From assembly GCF_030272615.1 (NCBI RefSeq), contig NC_081409.1:18602260-18666259 (forward strand): a stretch of 64,000 bases of DNA, in the 5' to 3' direction. Of the stretch, positions 23,839 through 34,270 are shown in pieces. This DNA comes from Cryptomeria japonica (lineage: Eukaryota > Streptophyta > Pinopsida > Cupressales > Cupressaceae). The notes beneath the pieces are model-generated. The model searched no databases. It was not told where the DNA came from and was given only the letters and a program-made list of their open reading frames with translations. The position numbers and the translations under genes were made by a program. Positions within the stretch are counted from its first letter, which is position 1. Each line of letters starts with the position of its first letter.

Positions 23839-24218
23839 GTGATGTTGATTGGCATCAGTCTGGTATGCATTTATTAGAGCTATTAATCATTCTGGATTGA
23901 TGTGATGATGCTACTACTCTGAGGGAGTAGTCAGTTGTGTGGTTCAGAGGATCTATGGTTTTTCTTTGATGTTTATGTCAGATTTCTGGCATTGATGTCA
24001 AAGGAAGAGAGATATACATGTGAAAAACAGAGCTAAACAGAGATACCAGATGCAGGGGGAGTTTGGTCTATGGTTTGGTTAATTGGTTCAGAACTTCATT
24101 GATACATCATTTGTGGGAGATTGTTGAGTGTCTTCCATTAGGGGAGACTTGTTTGGAATTTCTTGGCACTTGGATGTTTTTCACAACTAGTGTTGCCATC
24201 AATGCCAAAGGGGGAGAT
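23839..24218 (+). other. X 3' spacer with PPT
   Basis: This is a non-coding spacer with G-rich tracts near 24054 and 24139, and a decoy junction GGGAGATTGTTGA near 24115-24127. The true polypurine tract AAAGGGGGAGAT is at 24207-24218. Confidence 0.7.
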
Positions 24219-24397
24219 TGTTGGCAATTTGGAGGAATTGATTATGTGTTGCATTGATGTTTGTCATTGATGTCAACACTAGCTTGTTTGATTATCTACT
24301 GGGTTCTGGTAGATTGGTTGAATTATGATTTTGATCAAGAGATTGTTCTCTGATTTGTTCTGATTGGTGGAATTGGTTTGGTTTAGTCTTTCATGTG
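24219..24397 (+). repeat. 3' LTR of X, first block
   Basis: It starts TGTTGGCAATTTGG after the PPT. The last five bases, ATGTG (24393-24397), are the left target duplication of the 24.4-kb insertion. Confidence 0.88.
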
Positions 24398-25712
24398 TGA
24401 TGTAGAAACAAGAAAACACAAACTTGATCCAGGTATCAAATTTGCCAACTTGTTGTCCCTTTGGATAGACCTATACACAGAGGTCTATAAATTTTTAACC
24501 AGATTAAAAAACCTCAATCCCTTTGGTCAAACCGTGAATAAATTTCTTACAAACAACATATCCCAAATTTATCCAAATCCAATGGTTAGATTAAATGTGA
24601 TGGTCTTTTCACCGAGACCCATTTCTGTTGTCCCCAAATAAGACATGTGCATGCCTAGTCCCTCTAGGGCATCAAATATCTTTCACAAAAAAAAACCAAA
24701 TGATTCCAAACTAATAGAATATGAAATATTTATGGATCTAGTTTCATAATATGTAAGCCATTAAATTTTCAAATGGTTAAATAATTAGATAATCACAAAC
24801 CCTTGTCTGCAACTCCATTGAAGATAGTTTAAAAACAGTTTTCACCAAAATCTTCATAACTTACACAAATGTGCATAAAAATGACTCAGACAAAAATGAA
24901 ATGAAAGGTGATTCATATATCTTTCCAATGAATCTATTTTTAAGTCATAATTCTTCCCAATGAGTCCATACCAAATGCTGCAACATGACTATTCTCAGGA
25001 AATCTCAAATCTGCAAACAACCACTTTCACCGAAACTTTCATAACTTATTCATTTATTCATTAAAATGCACCAAACCAAAAGAATGAGAAAGAGGATTCA
25101 TTCCACTATCTAACCATTATAAATATACAGGGTTTCTAGGCCATACATGGTCATACAAGGCCTGGAAACAACAAATTAACACAAAAACACCAATCAAAAT
25201 GCAAGTTTTAAACACACCAATTTGTTCCAAAACTTTATCCTCCTTCTCTGTTCTTCCAATAATGATTTGGTTCGACCAATACAACATATTTATAGACTCT
25301 TTGGTAGTTATAAACCATCCAACTACCTTTATGACCCTTCATCTTCCCTTTTACAACTTTATGTGCAATTTTTGCACTTTTACATTTTTGCAAATGTTAC
25401 ACTTTTGCAATTTTCTTGCAACTTTGACACTTTTTCCTAACGAATCCCCAAATTGTAAAAACTCTTATAGACTATTTGAGATATTTTACATTGATTTTAC
25501 CCTTCCATGGGTTATTTCAACAATCTTGACCTTATAGACCAAACTGGGACCTAAAGAACAACTTTTAACAACTTTATGCAAATAATTACAATAATTGATC
25601 TTGTCTTTACAAATGGATTCATCATGAATCAATACAACATAAAAATGATCAAAATAACTTAAAACATCACTTTTCTCCTGGTGACCTCATGTTCTTGGGT
25701 GCTCCTGCACCA
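24398..25712 (+). mobile_element. Solo LTR-like insertion of an unrelated family
   Basis: This 1,315-bp insert starts TGATGTAG and ends CTGCACCA, between perfect 5-bp duplications ATGTG (24393-24397, 25713-25717). TG..CA ends with a 5-bp duplication and no coding capacity fit a solo LTR. TATAAATA occurs on the plus strand at 25118-25125 and again on the minus strand near 25288, so its direction is not certain. ORFs of up to 112 codons inside it have no recognisable domain. The family is not identified. Confidence 0.82.
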
Positions 25713-26219
25713 ATGTGGCTCAGGTGCGTTTCACATTCAGTTGGTTTAGGATTTGGTGATCATGAAGCTATCATTTGTTCTTGTAAAATTTTTTTGTTAC
25801 TGGTAAGGGTTTTACCGACAGAGCTTTGTTGAAGATCTTTTGATGGATTTGATAAGTGGTGTTGGTGTGGCTTCTAGAAGGTTCTTAGGATGCTGATGGT
25901 TATCATGTTTGTGTTCCATTTGATTGGTGGTGTTGAATTTGTATTATGGCGACCTATTTTAGGACAGGTACTATTCTGTTAGGTTATGGACCGGTTTATG
26001 TAACGTGTTGGTGGATGCTCCCGATGCGTTACCAATTGGATTTATTGATTGGTTGATGTTGTTTCGCCCTCAGGATGACTTGGGTTATCATTGGTTTGTG
26101 GGTTTATGTAATGGATTTATTGTATTATCTTTTAGGTGGCTGGTCTAATTTTTTAGGTCTTGGGTTTGTATATATATGATGCAAGATCTCTTTGTAGATC
26201 ATAGGATGTATAATGGGTT
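25713..26219 (+). repeat. 3' LTR of X, middle block
   Basis: This continues the X LTR and matches 57-193 plus 12028-12382. The dyad is decayed (GGTCTA for GACCTA). TATATATAT lies at 26169-26177. It ends with GGGTT (26215-26219), the left target duplication of the next insertion. Confidence 0.86.
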
Positions 26220-27452
26220 TGTTGGCATTTGATCATTTGATCTGAACCAGTAAATGTTTGTTTGCTTGATGCAACTGGTACATATTTGATTTTTAAAGAG
26301 ACTAGATTGTTGTATGATGACTATGTTGTATGTTGTCATTGATGACAACTATCTTTCTATAGTCATCTAAGTCCTACAGTTCAACCGGTAAGAAAAAAGT
26401 TTTTATCTGAACTGATAATTAGGACTTTAATTGGTAAAAGATAGACAAAAGAATATTTTGATAACTAGTACATGAAATTCATTAAGAATGGGATGATGTG
26501 CTTTTGCAGCAGCAATGAAGACTAGTAGATGAAGTTATGTTTGTGACCGCATGTGCAGATTCAATCAAGTGAATGATATTTTCTTGACAGAGCAGATTAG
26601 TTGATGAAGACTTAACCGGTAGTGATGAAAATCACTAAGATCGGTAAACTGACACAAAATTTGATTTGTTATGTTGGTGGCCGACATAAGGCACTCAATG
26701 TAAGTTTGTCTAGATTCATTGAACCTAGGAAATTGTTCCAAGGTTCTAGTTGACCTAATGATGTTTTTAAGATGTGTGATGAGGTAGGAAGTTAGTTATG
26801 AGTATGATCTTGAATGTGTGAGAAAGCATTATCGAATTTTGTATTTTTGATTGTGCGATGATCAGAGGCATTCTGAGATGAAGTATATGTGATGTTGTAA
26901 TGTTTTGAAGTGGATCTTATTAAACACTGATGGTGTTATACTGAGATCACTTGAACTTGTTGTCTCCCTAATAGTTGCACCAAAAAAATCCTTTCACAAG
27001 GTCACTCCTGACAAGGTGCAGTCAGATCCTAACATGTCTGATCATTAAATCCTCTAACCAGGTGACACATTAGCTTGTGTTTGCAAATCCCAGTAATGTG
27101 GGTAGCTCCTAACAGGGCTGGTCCTCATAGGCCTTATTGTATAGCTCTTAACCAAGATAAGACACTCCTAACAGGGTGTGCCCCTAACCAGGTATTGTAG
27201 ACCTTAACCGGCTAGATCTACTGCAGATAGTGGATCTTTGTGGGTACTAACTCCCACCGTGGTTTTTCCCATTTTGGGTTTCCACGTATAGCCTCTTGTG
27301 TTATGCGGTTTATACTTTATGTAGTGAATGCATACTTGGTGTTATTTCTTATATGCTTATTGAGTTTCAAGTTCCTAAAGTTGATAATTAGATTTGTATT
27401 GTTTTTACTTGCACTGATTCACCCCCCCTCTCAGCGCCTTATAAGTTTGTCA
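26220..27452 (+). mobile_element. Solo LTR of a Copia family related in layout
   Basis: This 1,233-bp insert starts TGTTGGCATTTG and ends TTTGTCA, with perfect GGGTT duplications (26215-26219, 27453-27457). It has both Copia LTR hairpins: hairpin 1 at 27258-27286 (CGTGG/CCACG) and hairpin 2 at 27411-27437 (GCACTGA/TCAGCGC, C-rich loop). There is no internal region, so it most likely arose by recombination between two LTRs. Confidence 0.88.
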
Positions 27453-27997
27453 GGGTTATGAGATTATTTGTGTGCGAATAAAGTTGTAATAATATGCAGA
27501 GGTTTTGGTTGATCATAGGTGATCGAATTGGGTTTGTGTAAGAGGTTTAAGACCTCTGGTATTGAGCTTAACCAGAAATGTACTCAGGCATATGAGATTC
27601 TATTCTTGCAATTCATTCTTTTTTCCGGATTGTAGTCTGGAGATATTTTGTAGTCAGTGAGGCTTTTGTGATGAGTAGTGCGCTCTAGGTAGTGTACCTT
27701 CTTGCATGTGTAGAACCTTATTGTTATCACATACTTGCTGCAGAAGTATCATTTCATTATGGGTAGGGTTTCCCACCGTGGTTTTTCCCTTTACTAAGTT
27801 TTTCATGTACAAATATTGGTGTTATGTGTGTGGATGCATGGTATTTGGATTATGATTTATGTTTGTGCTTTTGATATGTCTGCTATTTTGGTATTTGGTT
27901 TATGCATTCCAGTAAAAGGTTTTGTGTGCTTAAAGTTTCATAATTTGTTGACAACTCATTCACCCCCACTCTCAGTTGTTTACAGATTATCCTAACA
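27453..27997 (+). repeat. 3' LTR of X, last block
   Basis: This is the end of the X LTR, matching 12381-12935. Hairpin 1 at 27777-27807 is damaged in its right arm. Hairpin 2 is at 27950-27980. It ends CCTAACA, followed by CAAAC (27998-28002). Confidence 0.88.
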
Positions 27998-28046
27998 CAA
28001 ACACTCTTTCCGATTTATTTGTTTTCTTTTCCTCACCTCCTTCCAA

Positions 28047-30318
28047 TCATCTCAATAAGTTCTCTTGATCTTGAGGGTTCATAACCATCCTATCATCCTG
28101 CTCCTCAAGTTCATCTGGTTCATTCTCCTCTACCATCTGTACCTGTACCTCTACAGGTTGCACTTGGATAACAAGTTCCTCTCGAGCCTTCGACAATTCT
28201 TCAATTTTTACAATAGAGGGATTTTTTTTTGTTTCTTCTCATCCTTCTTTTTCTTTGCCACTACTGTTATAGGCTCGTCATCTTGATCTAAATCTGATTC
28301 AACATTATGTATGATAACTTGTTCTTGTGTTGGTACCGAACTATGTGTTGATGTTTGTGCGAGAGGAGGAGGTTGTGTTTCAGTTGTTTCAACTTGTGAG
28401 GTGTCTTCTCCTGACATGATCCTGATGGTTGGAACGATGGGATGGATTGAAGCTCGAGGAATAGCTTGCAACCCTATAGTTATCCCATGTTTAGCAACAA
28501 TCTTCAATAATTGGGATTCCCTCATCTTAGCATTCGGGTGCCTTTTAAGTTCTTGGTTATCTATTTCTTGTGAAACTTCCTCCAGATTAGTAGAAGTATT
28601 CTTCCAAGAGTTTGATATCATCCTTCTACTATACTCTTTATGAAATTTAGTTTGGGGATTATCCATAGCCTTACCTTTCTTTTTCTCTCCAGTAGCACTT
28701 GGCCAGATCTTCAAACTAAACCATTGCATTGGTCTTTCCACTACCTTCTCACTGACCAAATTAATATCAACCACTTCTTGATCCGAACACCTAATAGGAG
28801 TTAGTGGTCTCTTATTTATTCTTGTCTCCTTAAATAAAAGATCAAGCAACTCTCCATCATCCCTTAAGTCCTTAGGGATATTTGTTTCTATCTGGAAATC
28901 CCTTATTTTTGGCACAGTTAATCTATGATACCTTTTCTACCTTTCTTCAAAGTTGTCCTACAAATTAACCCAAAAATCATCTAATGCCGACTTGTGACCT
29001 AGATAAGAGATTGACATCATTAATTTTAATTTTCTCATTAGATCATACCCATCTTTTGCATAGTTAAACCCTTTTAAACTCAAGTCCTAGAGTTCTTGTT
29101 TTGCCACATTATATGCTTGAATATTTTGACATGTATAGTACTCTAGAGAGATAGGAAAGGTGAACCCAGTCTTATGTTTCAGGGTCAGTAATGCCTGCAA
29201 TCCTATAATCTGTTTGGTATACTCAAGTATTACAATTCTATTACTACAAAATTTGGGAAGAAGGAATGGGTTCCCAGTAAATCCACTTACCCTTAGGTAA
29301 GTAGAGTGTTGGTTTTGTAGGAAACAACATCCCCATTCACTAACCATCTTTATAGCCTCCTGTGAAAGTTTGAAACCTATATCACCCACCAGTTTAATAA
29401 TAACTACATATATAAAAGCATTATTTATTCTCTTGAAGTGAAACTTATCTTGGGTGATAGGCAATTGTGTATAGTATTCCCAAACCCTTTTCTGTCTTGG
29501 GTCTTCTCCTAGCTTGCCTTCAGCCTTTAACCCTAGAAATTTTCTCTCTCAAGTCACCACCCATATGATATAAGAAGTCATGAAGTACTTCTTCATTTGT
29601 AAGACTATGTCAAGCTGATTATGGGTGTTGTTTGACACAATCTATGCCTAGTCAAAGTACTCCTTACCAATCAGGATTGTGTGCATATAATGAAACATCC
29701 ATGAATAAAAATGTCTGCAGTCAGGTTTTCCAAATGCATAGCTTAACATATTGATTATATCTTGAGGAGGTTCTTTAAAGTCATCCCTTAGGACATTAGA
29801 TGCCTTCAATCCTATCTTACTAATTTTCTCTAGCCATGCCTCATTGATATGGAGTTTGTAATTGGAGGCACTCTTCCTGAACATAGTAGTTGCCTCTTCC
29901 TTAGTTGTCAAAAGTATATTTTCCATGTCTCGGATCTCGAATGTCATGCCAATCATTTTAGGAAACAGATCCACTATCAGATTCCCATTTGCATCAACAC
30001 ATCTCCTAGTCTTTGAGGTATAATGGTGAGCAATTGTAAGTATCAACTCGGGAGATTGCATAGCCTAAGGAAAGATGGTTGCTTCCACCAATCTTGATCT
30101 TTTTATCCTTCTATATGGTGCGTCTAGATCCATCTCTACAACTTGCTTCTTTATGTCATCAAGTTCTATGTGATCGATCTCTATTTTAGTCACCCATTGT
30201 ATTATTTTTCCAATTTGGACACCAGTGTTTGTCCCTGATACTGATACTTGATTGTAGCTGGTCTGTTTTCTAAATTAACTTTCTCTTTGGTCTTCTTCCT
30301 GCTTGAGGGTGCTTCCAT
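28047..30318 (-). pseudogene. Unrecognised long ORF, copy A
   Basis: The minus-strand reading starts at ATG 30316-30318 (MEASSSRKKTKEK in copy B) and can be followed to a TGA at 28047-28049, about 757 codons. It is broken by stops and shifts, including one in a T-run near 28210. The N-terminus is basic, the middle has Trp/Tyr-rich helices (29087-30061), and the C-terminus is acidic and Gln/Pro-rich with a Lys-rich patch (28208-28260). I do not recognise a domain. A retroelement accessory ORF is my best guess because its upstream sequence and TATA look LTR-like, but no pol lies beside it. Element X is inserted 45 bp past its end. Codons 1 to about 375 are repeated in copy B. Confidence 0.55.
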
Positions 30319-30361
30319 AAATCCTCTTTATTCTGCCAAAAAAATAAATAATTAGTTTACA

Positions 30362-30705
30362 TATCACATTGGCAAAACAAAACAAACCTCAGAACTCCTG
30401 GGGTGTAAAACAAGCATCAAAAGGCAACTCTGGGATTTCGAGATCCCGAGGTGTAAAGGGCACTAAAATAGTTGACTTCAAAACTCTAGGGTTCCGGGGT
30501 CGTGAAGAGGTTAAAACTCATGGCACAAAAAGTTTTGAGATCTCAAGGTCCTGGAGTGGTTCAAAAGCTCCAGCATGAAGGGTTTAGGGATCCCAAGGTT
30601 CCAAGGTCCCAAAGTGGTTAAAACTTCATATTCAAAACAAACTTCAGGATTATGAGGATCTGAGATTTCAAAATGGGTAAAACTTGGGCAAAAATGGGAA
30701 CTTCA
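30362..30705. repeat. Short degenerate G/C-rich repeats upstream of ORF copy A
   Basis: Units of roughly 40 bp, built around variants of GGTTCCGAGGTCCCGAAG, lie upstream of the ORF start. The same block occurs at 33605-33945, and the pattern continues at 37466-37560 and 37830-38240. Plus-strand ORFs here (such as 30369-30578) are by-products of the repeat. Confidence 0.6.
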
Positions 30706-31282
30706 TGTTAGGACCCTGAGGCAACTGAGAGGGGGGGGGAGGGGGTGAATCAGTTGTCTATTAATTTCAACCCAAATATAACTTAATCAAAGTTGATACT
30801 TAATACTGGTAAACCAAACTTAATGTTGGTTAACAAATTAACAGTTAACATCAATACCGGTGAAACTTAATGCATGAAATAGAAACATAAACAACATCCA
30901 GAACACATAACACAAAGATTTGTACGTGGAAACCCCGTAAGGGGAAAAACCATGGTGGGAAACCTTACCCACAATCAGATGATACTACTGCAGATAATAT
31001 GTGTATACATATTGGGTCTACACATGGTAGATTTGCTTATGATATCATGCTTCTAGCTACATCCAGAATAGTTATGTTCTTCCTTTCCACAACCCCATTT
31101 TGCTGAGGTGTCCGGGGTGCTGATAGTTATCTTCTAAATCCATTCACTTCACAAAATGTATTTAACTCCTTAGATTTAAATTCACCTCCTTGATCTGATC
31201 TTAAACATTTGATTTTCTTACCGGTTTCATTCTCTACAAGTGCTTTGAACAATTTGAATTTCCCAAAAGCTTGTGATTTCTC
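30706..31282 (-). mobile_element. Z1, fragment of a Copia element (3' LTR end joined to integrase)
   Basis: On the minus strand, integrase sequence (31027-31282) is joined to the last third of an LTR (30706-31020) with CACATG shared at the join. The identical odd join in Z2 (about 34265) shows common origin by duplication. The LTR end TGTTAGG follows CTTCA (30701-30705), the same target sequence as Z2. Hairpin 1 is at 30925-30954 and hairpin 2 at 30720-30758. It is cut at 31282 by AT-rich DNA. Confidence 0.85.
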
Positions 31283-32455
31283 AATGTTAATAGACTAGAT
31301 TATAAATGTAAGCATCAATATTTAATAAACTAACTTTACTTTAGATTATTAATAACAAAGTTAATAGACTACATTATATTATTTTATTGTGAAGATATAT
31401 ATCTTTAATATACTAACACTGAAGATAGAGTAATATCATAAGTATTAGTCATGATAAAACTATTAACCATATTTAATATCATATTATATCTTAATTTATT
31501 ATGAGATTATTAAATATAAAGTGTTCAAATAGATTAAGATTAAATTACTATAACTATAATCATAATTATTAAATAATATAAAGTTAATCTATTTAAAGTT
31601 ATCAAAATTAGTTATTAATTAAAAATAATATGTTATTAATTTAATATTTAATATGTTAGTGATATTAATACTTAGTACTTATAATCACAGCTATCCTTTA
31701 TCTCTAGTCTAATAATATTCTATTAATAGTTATAATATTATTTATTTTTACACAAATAATAGAAGTCATTACAAATATTATCAAATAGTTATATAGTCTA
31801 ATATAACTAAAATATTGTTACTATATTTAAAAATAACTATTGTAACATAAGTTATATGACATTAATAACTTTACCTCAACAGACTAGTATATTATAATTT
31901 AATAACATTATTATAGTTAGTATATTAATAGTCAAGATAATTTAACTAGGATAATGACACATTAATTATACTAATATAACTAAGATTAAAGAGATATCAT
32001 ATTAACTATTGTATAATAGTTAATGATTAGTTTATATTAGATATATTTACACTCATAGAAATAGTATTTTAATTATATTAGTTTAACATCTTATTCTGAT
32101 GTTATAATGCATTAATATCTCTATTATGTTCTTTTCTTTAGGGTTTTGGATTAATTTTGATAATGTTTCTAATAATCTTGTCATAGACAGATGTTCGGGG
32201 AAAGGCACCTGCAAACACCTCACCATTTGCGAATCAATAATAATAATATAGGTTCACTCCACCATTGTTCCATCAGGTTGATGATGTTGTCATATGTTGA
32301 GAGTACTATGATTTTGACTCATTTTAAAACCCCTTCTTCTAGGAATAAGGCTCTAATGAATTACACTTATCCATCTCCTAAGATTTATTGTGTGCAAGAA
32401 AAGTATGACTTAGTGGCCTATTAAACTTATAACATTTAACTTAATAATAATTTCA
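31283..32455. other. Very AT-rich DNA between the two duplicated blocks
   Basis: About 1.17 kb lies between copy A and copy B of the duplication. The first 840 bases or so are almost only A and T, with TTAATAGACT repeated at 31287 and 31361. The last 300 (from about 32130) are less biased and contain a 78-codon plus-strand ORF (32191-32424) with no recognisable domain. I see no TE ends or target duplication. It may be filler from break repair or older DNA caught between copies. Confidence 0.5.
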
Positions 32456-33558
32456 ATATTATAATCTGTCTGGTATACTCAAGTATTACAATTCTATTAC
32501 TACAAAATCTGGGAAGAAGGAATGGGTTCCCAGTAAATCCACTTACCCTTAGGTAAGTAGAGTGTTGGTTTTGTAGGAAACAACATCCCCATTCACTAAC
32601 CATCTTCATAGCCTCCTGTGAAAGTTTGAAACCTATATCACCCGCCAATTTAATAATAACTACATATATAAAAGCATTAAAACTTAGCTTGGGTGATAGG
32701 CAATTGTGTATAGTATTCCCAAACCCTTTTCTGTCTTGGGTCTTCTCCTAGCTTGCCTTCAGCCTTTAACCCTAGAAATTTTCTTGCCCAAGCCACCAAC
32801 CATATGACATAAGAAGTCATGAAGAACTTCTTCATTTGTAAGACTATGTCAAGCTGATTATCGGTGTTGTTTGACACAATCTATGCCTAATCAAAGTACT
32901 CCTTACCAATCAGGATTGTGTGCATATAATGAAATATCCATGAATAAAAATGTTTGCAGTCAGGTTATCCAAATGCATAGCTTAACATATTGATTATATC
33001 TTGAGGAGGTTCTTTAAAGTCATCCCTTAGGACATCAGATGCCTTCAATCTTATCTTATTCATTTTCTCTAACCATGCCTCATTGATATGACGTTTGTAA
33101 TTGGAGGCACTCTTCCTGAACATAGTAGTTTCCTCTTCCTCAGTTGTCAAAAGTATCTTTTCCATGTCTGGGATCTCGAATGTCATGCCAATCATTTTAG
33201 GAGGCAGATCCACTATCACATTCCCATTTGCATCAACACATCTCCTAGTCTCCGAGGTATAATGGTGAGCAATTGTAAGTATCAACTTGGGAGACTGCAT
33301 ACCTCGAGGAAAGATGGTTGCTTCCACCAATCCTGATCTTTTTATCCTTCTATATGGTGCGTCCAGATCCATCTCTACAACTTGCTTCTTGATGTCATCA
33401 ATTTCTATGTGATCAATCTCTATGTCAATTACCCATTGTATTTCTTTTTCCAATTTGGACACCAGTGTTTGTCCCTGATACTGATACTTGATTCTAGTTG
33501 GTCTGTTTTCTAACTTAACTTTCTCTTTGGTCTTCTTCCTGCTTGAGGATGCTTCCAT
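32456..33558 (-). pseudogene. Unrecognised long ORF, copy B (N-terminal half)
   Basis: This is a near-identical copy of about 29207-30318. The first 197 codons (33558 to 32968) are open here although copy A is broken in the same part. After that there are stops at about 32935-32880, an open part 32877-32677, then a 17-base deletion relative to copy A near 32680, and an open part 32648-32456. It ends where AT-rich DNA begins, so the C-terminal half is missing. The longer open part makes copy B the better guide to the parent protein. Confidence 0.6.
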
Positions 33559-33604
33559 AAATCCTCTTTATTCTGCCAAAAAAATCAATAATTAGTTTAT
33601 ATAT

Positions 33605-33945
33605 CACATTGGCAAAACAAAACAAACCTCGGAACTCCTGGGGTGTAAAACAAGCATCAAAAGGCAACTCTGGGATTTCAAGATCCCGAGGTGTAAAGGG
33701 CACTAAAATAGTTGACTTCAAAACTCCAAGGTTCCGAGGTCACGAAGAGGTTAAAACTCATGGCACAAAAAGTTTTGAGATCTCGAGGTCCTGAAGTAGT
33801 TCAAAAACTCCAGCATGAAGGGTTTAGGGATCCCAAGGTTCCAAGGTTCCAAAGTGGTTAAGACTTCATATTCAAAACAAACTTCAGGATTATGAGGATC
33901 TGAGATTTCGAAATGGGTAAAACTTGGGCAAAAATGGGAACTTCA
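33605..33945. repeat. Short degenerate repeats upstream of ORF copy B
   Basis: This is a duplicate of 30362-30705. Its last five bases CTTCA (33941-33945) are the left target duplication of Z2, which matches CTTCA at 37461-37465. Confidence 0.7.
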
Positions 33946-34270
33946 TGTTAGGACCCAGAGGCAACTGAGGGGGGGGGGGGGGGGGGGGGGTGAATCAATT
34001 GTCTATTAATTTCAACCCAAATATAACTTAATCAAACTTGATATTTAATACCGGTAAACCAAACTTAAGGTCAGTTAACAGATTAACAGTTAACATCAAT
34101 ACCGATGAAACTTAATGCATGAAACATAGAGAGAAACAACATCCACAACACATAACACATAGATTTGTACGTGGAAACCCTGTAAGGGGAAAAACCACGG
34201 TGGGAAACTTTACCCATAATCAGATGATACTACTGCAAATAGTATGTATATACATATGGGGTCTACACAT
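33946..34270 (-). repeat. Z2 3' LTR remnant (last third)
   Basis: Read on the minus strand it ends CCTAACA at 33946. Hairpin 1 is intact at 34170-34199 (CGTGG/CCACG). Hairpin 2 at 33960-34003 has its loop expanded to a run of more than 20 C. The join to integrase is at about 34265-34271. Confidence 0.88.

Larger units (their letters stand above)
1..27997 (+). mobile_element. Copia element X, host of the nested cluster, 5' end off window
   Basis: This is an autonomous-type Ty1/Copia element in the order 5' LTR, PBS, gag, protease, integrase, RT, RNase H, PPT, 3' LTR. Its own sequence lies in blocks 1-198, 12023-16438, 23090-24397, 25713-26219 and 27453-27997; the rest is later insertions. The blocks rejoin when each insertion and one copy of its 5-bp target duplication are removed. 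By comparison with the 3' LTR, about 130 bp of the 5' LTR lies left of the window. The 3' LTR ends CCTAACA at 27997 and is followed by CAAAC (27998-28002), the likely right-hand target duplication. X must be older than the four elements inside it. All its genes are broken. Confidence 0.9.

Noticed and set aside
25199-25537. 112-codon ORF in the 24.4-kb insertion
   Set aside because: It is Phe/Leu-rich with no domain and overlaps another frame equally open. The insertion behaves as a solo LTR.
16439-27997. Possibility that Y and the two solo LTRs are one complex element
   Set aside because: Each has its own TG..CA-type ends and its own 5-bp target duplication in X, and the three LTR sequences are different families.
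28311-28643. 110-codon plus-strand ORF
   Set aside because: It is antisense to the unrecognised minus-strand ORF and has a Cys/Val-rich, chance-like composition.
30369-30578. 69-codon plus-strand ORF with an apparent duplicate at 33609-33794
   Set aside because: The similarity comes from the segmental duplication. The frame runs through short G/C-rich repeats and ends at different points in the two copies.
31283-32455. AT-rich block as an organelle DNA insertion
   Set aside because: I see no recognisable plastid or mitochondrial gene, and the base composition is more extreme than I would expect. A search would be needed to decide, so no such claim is made.
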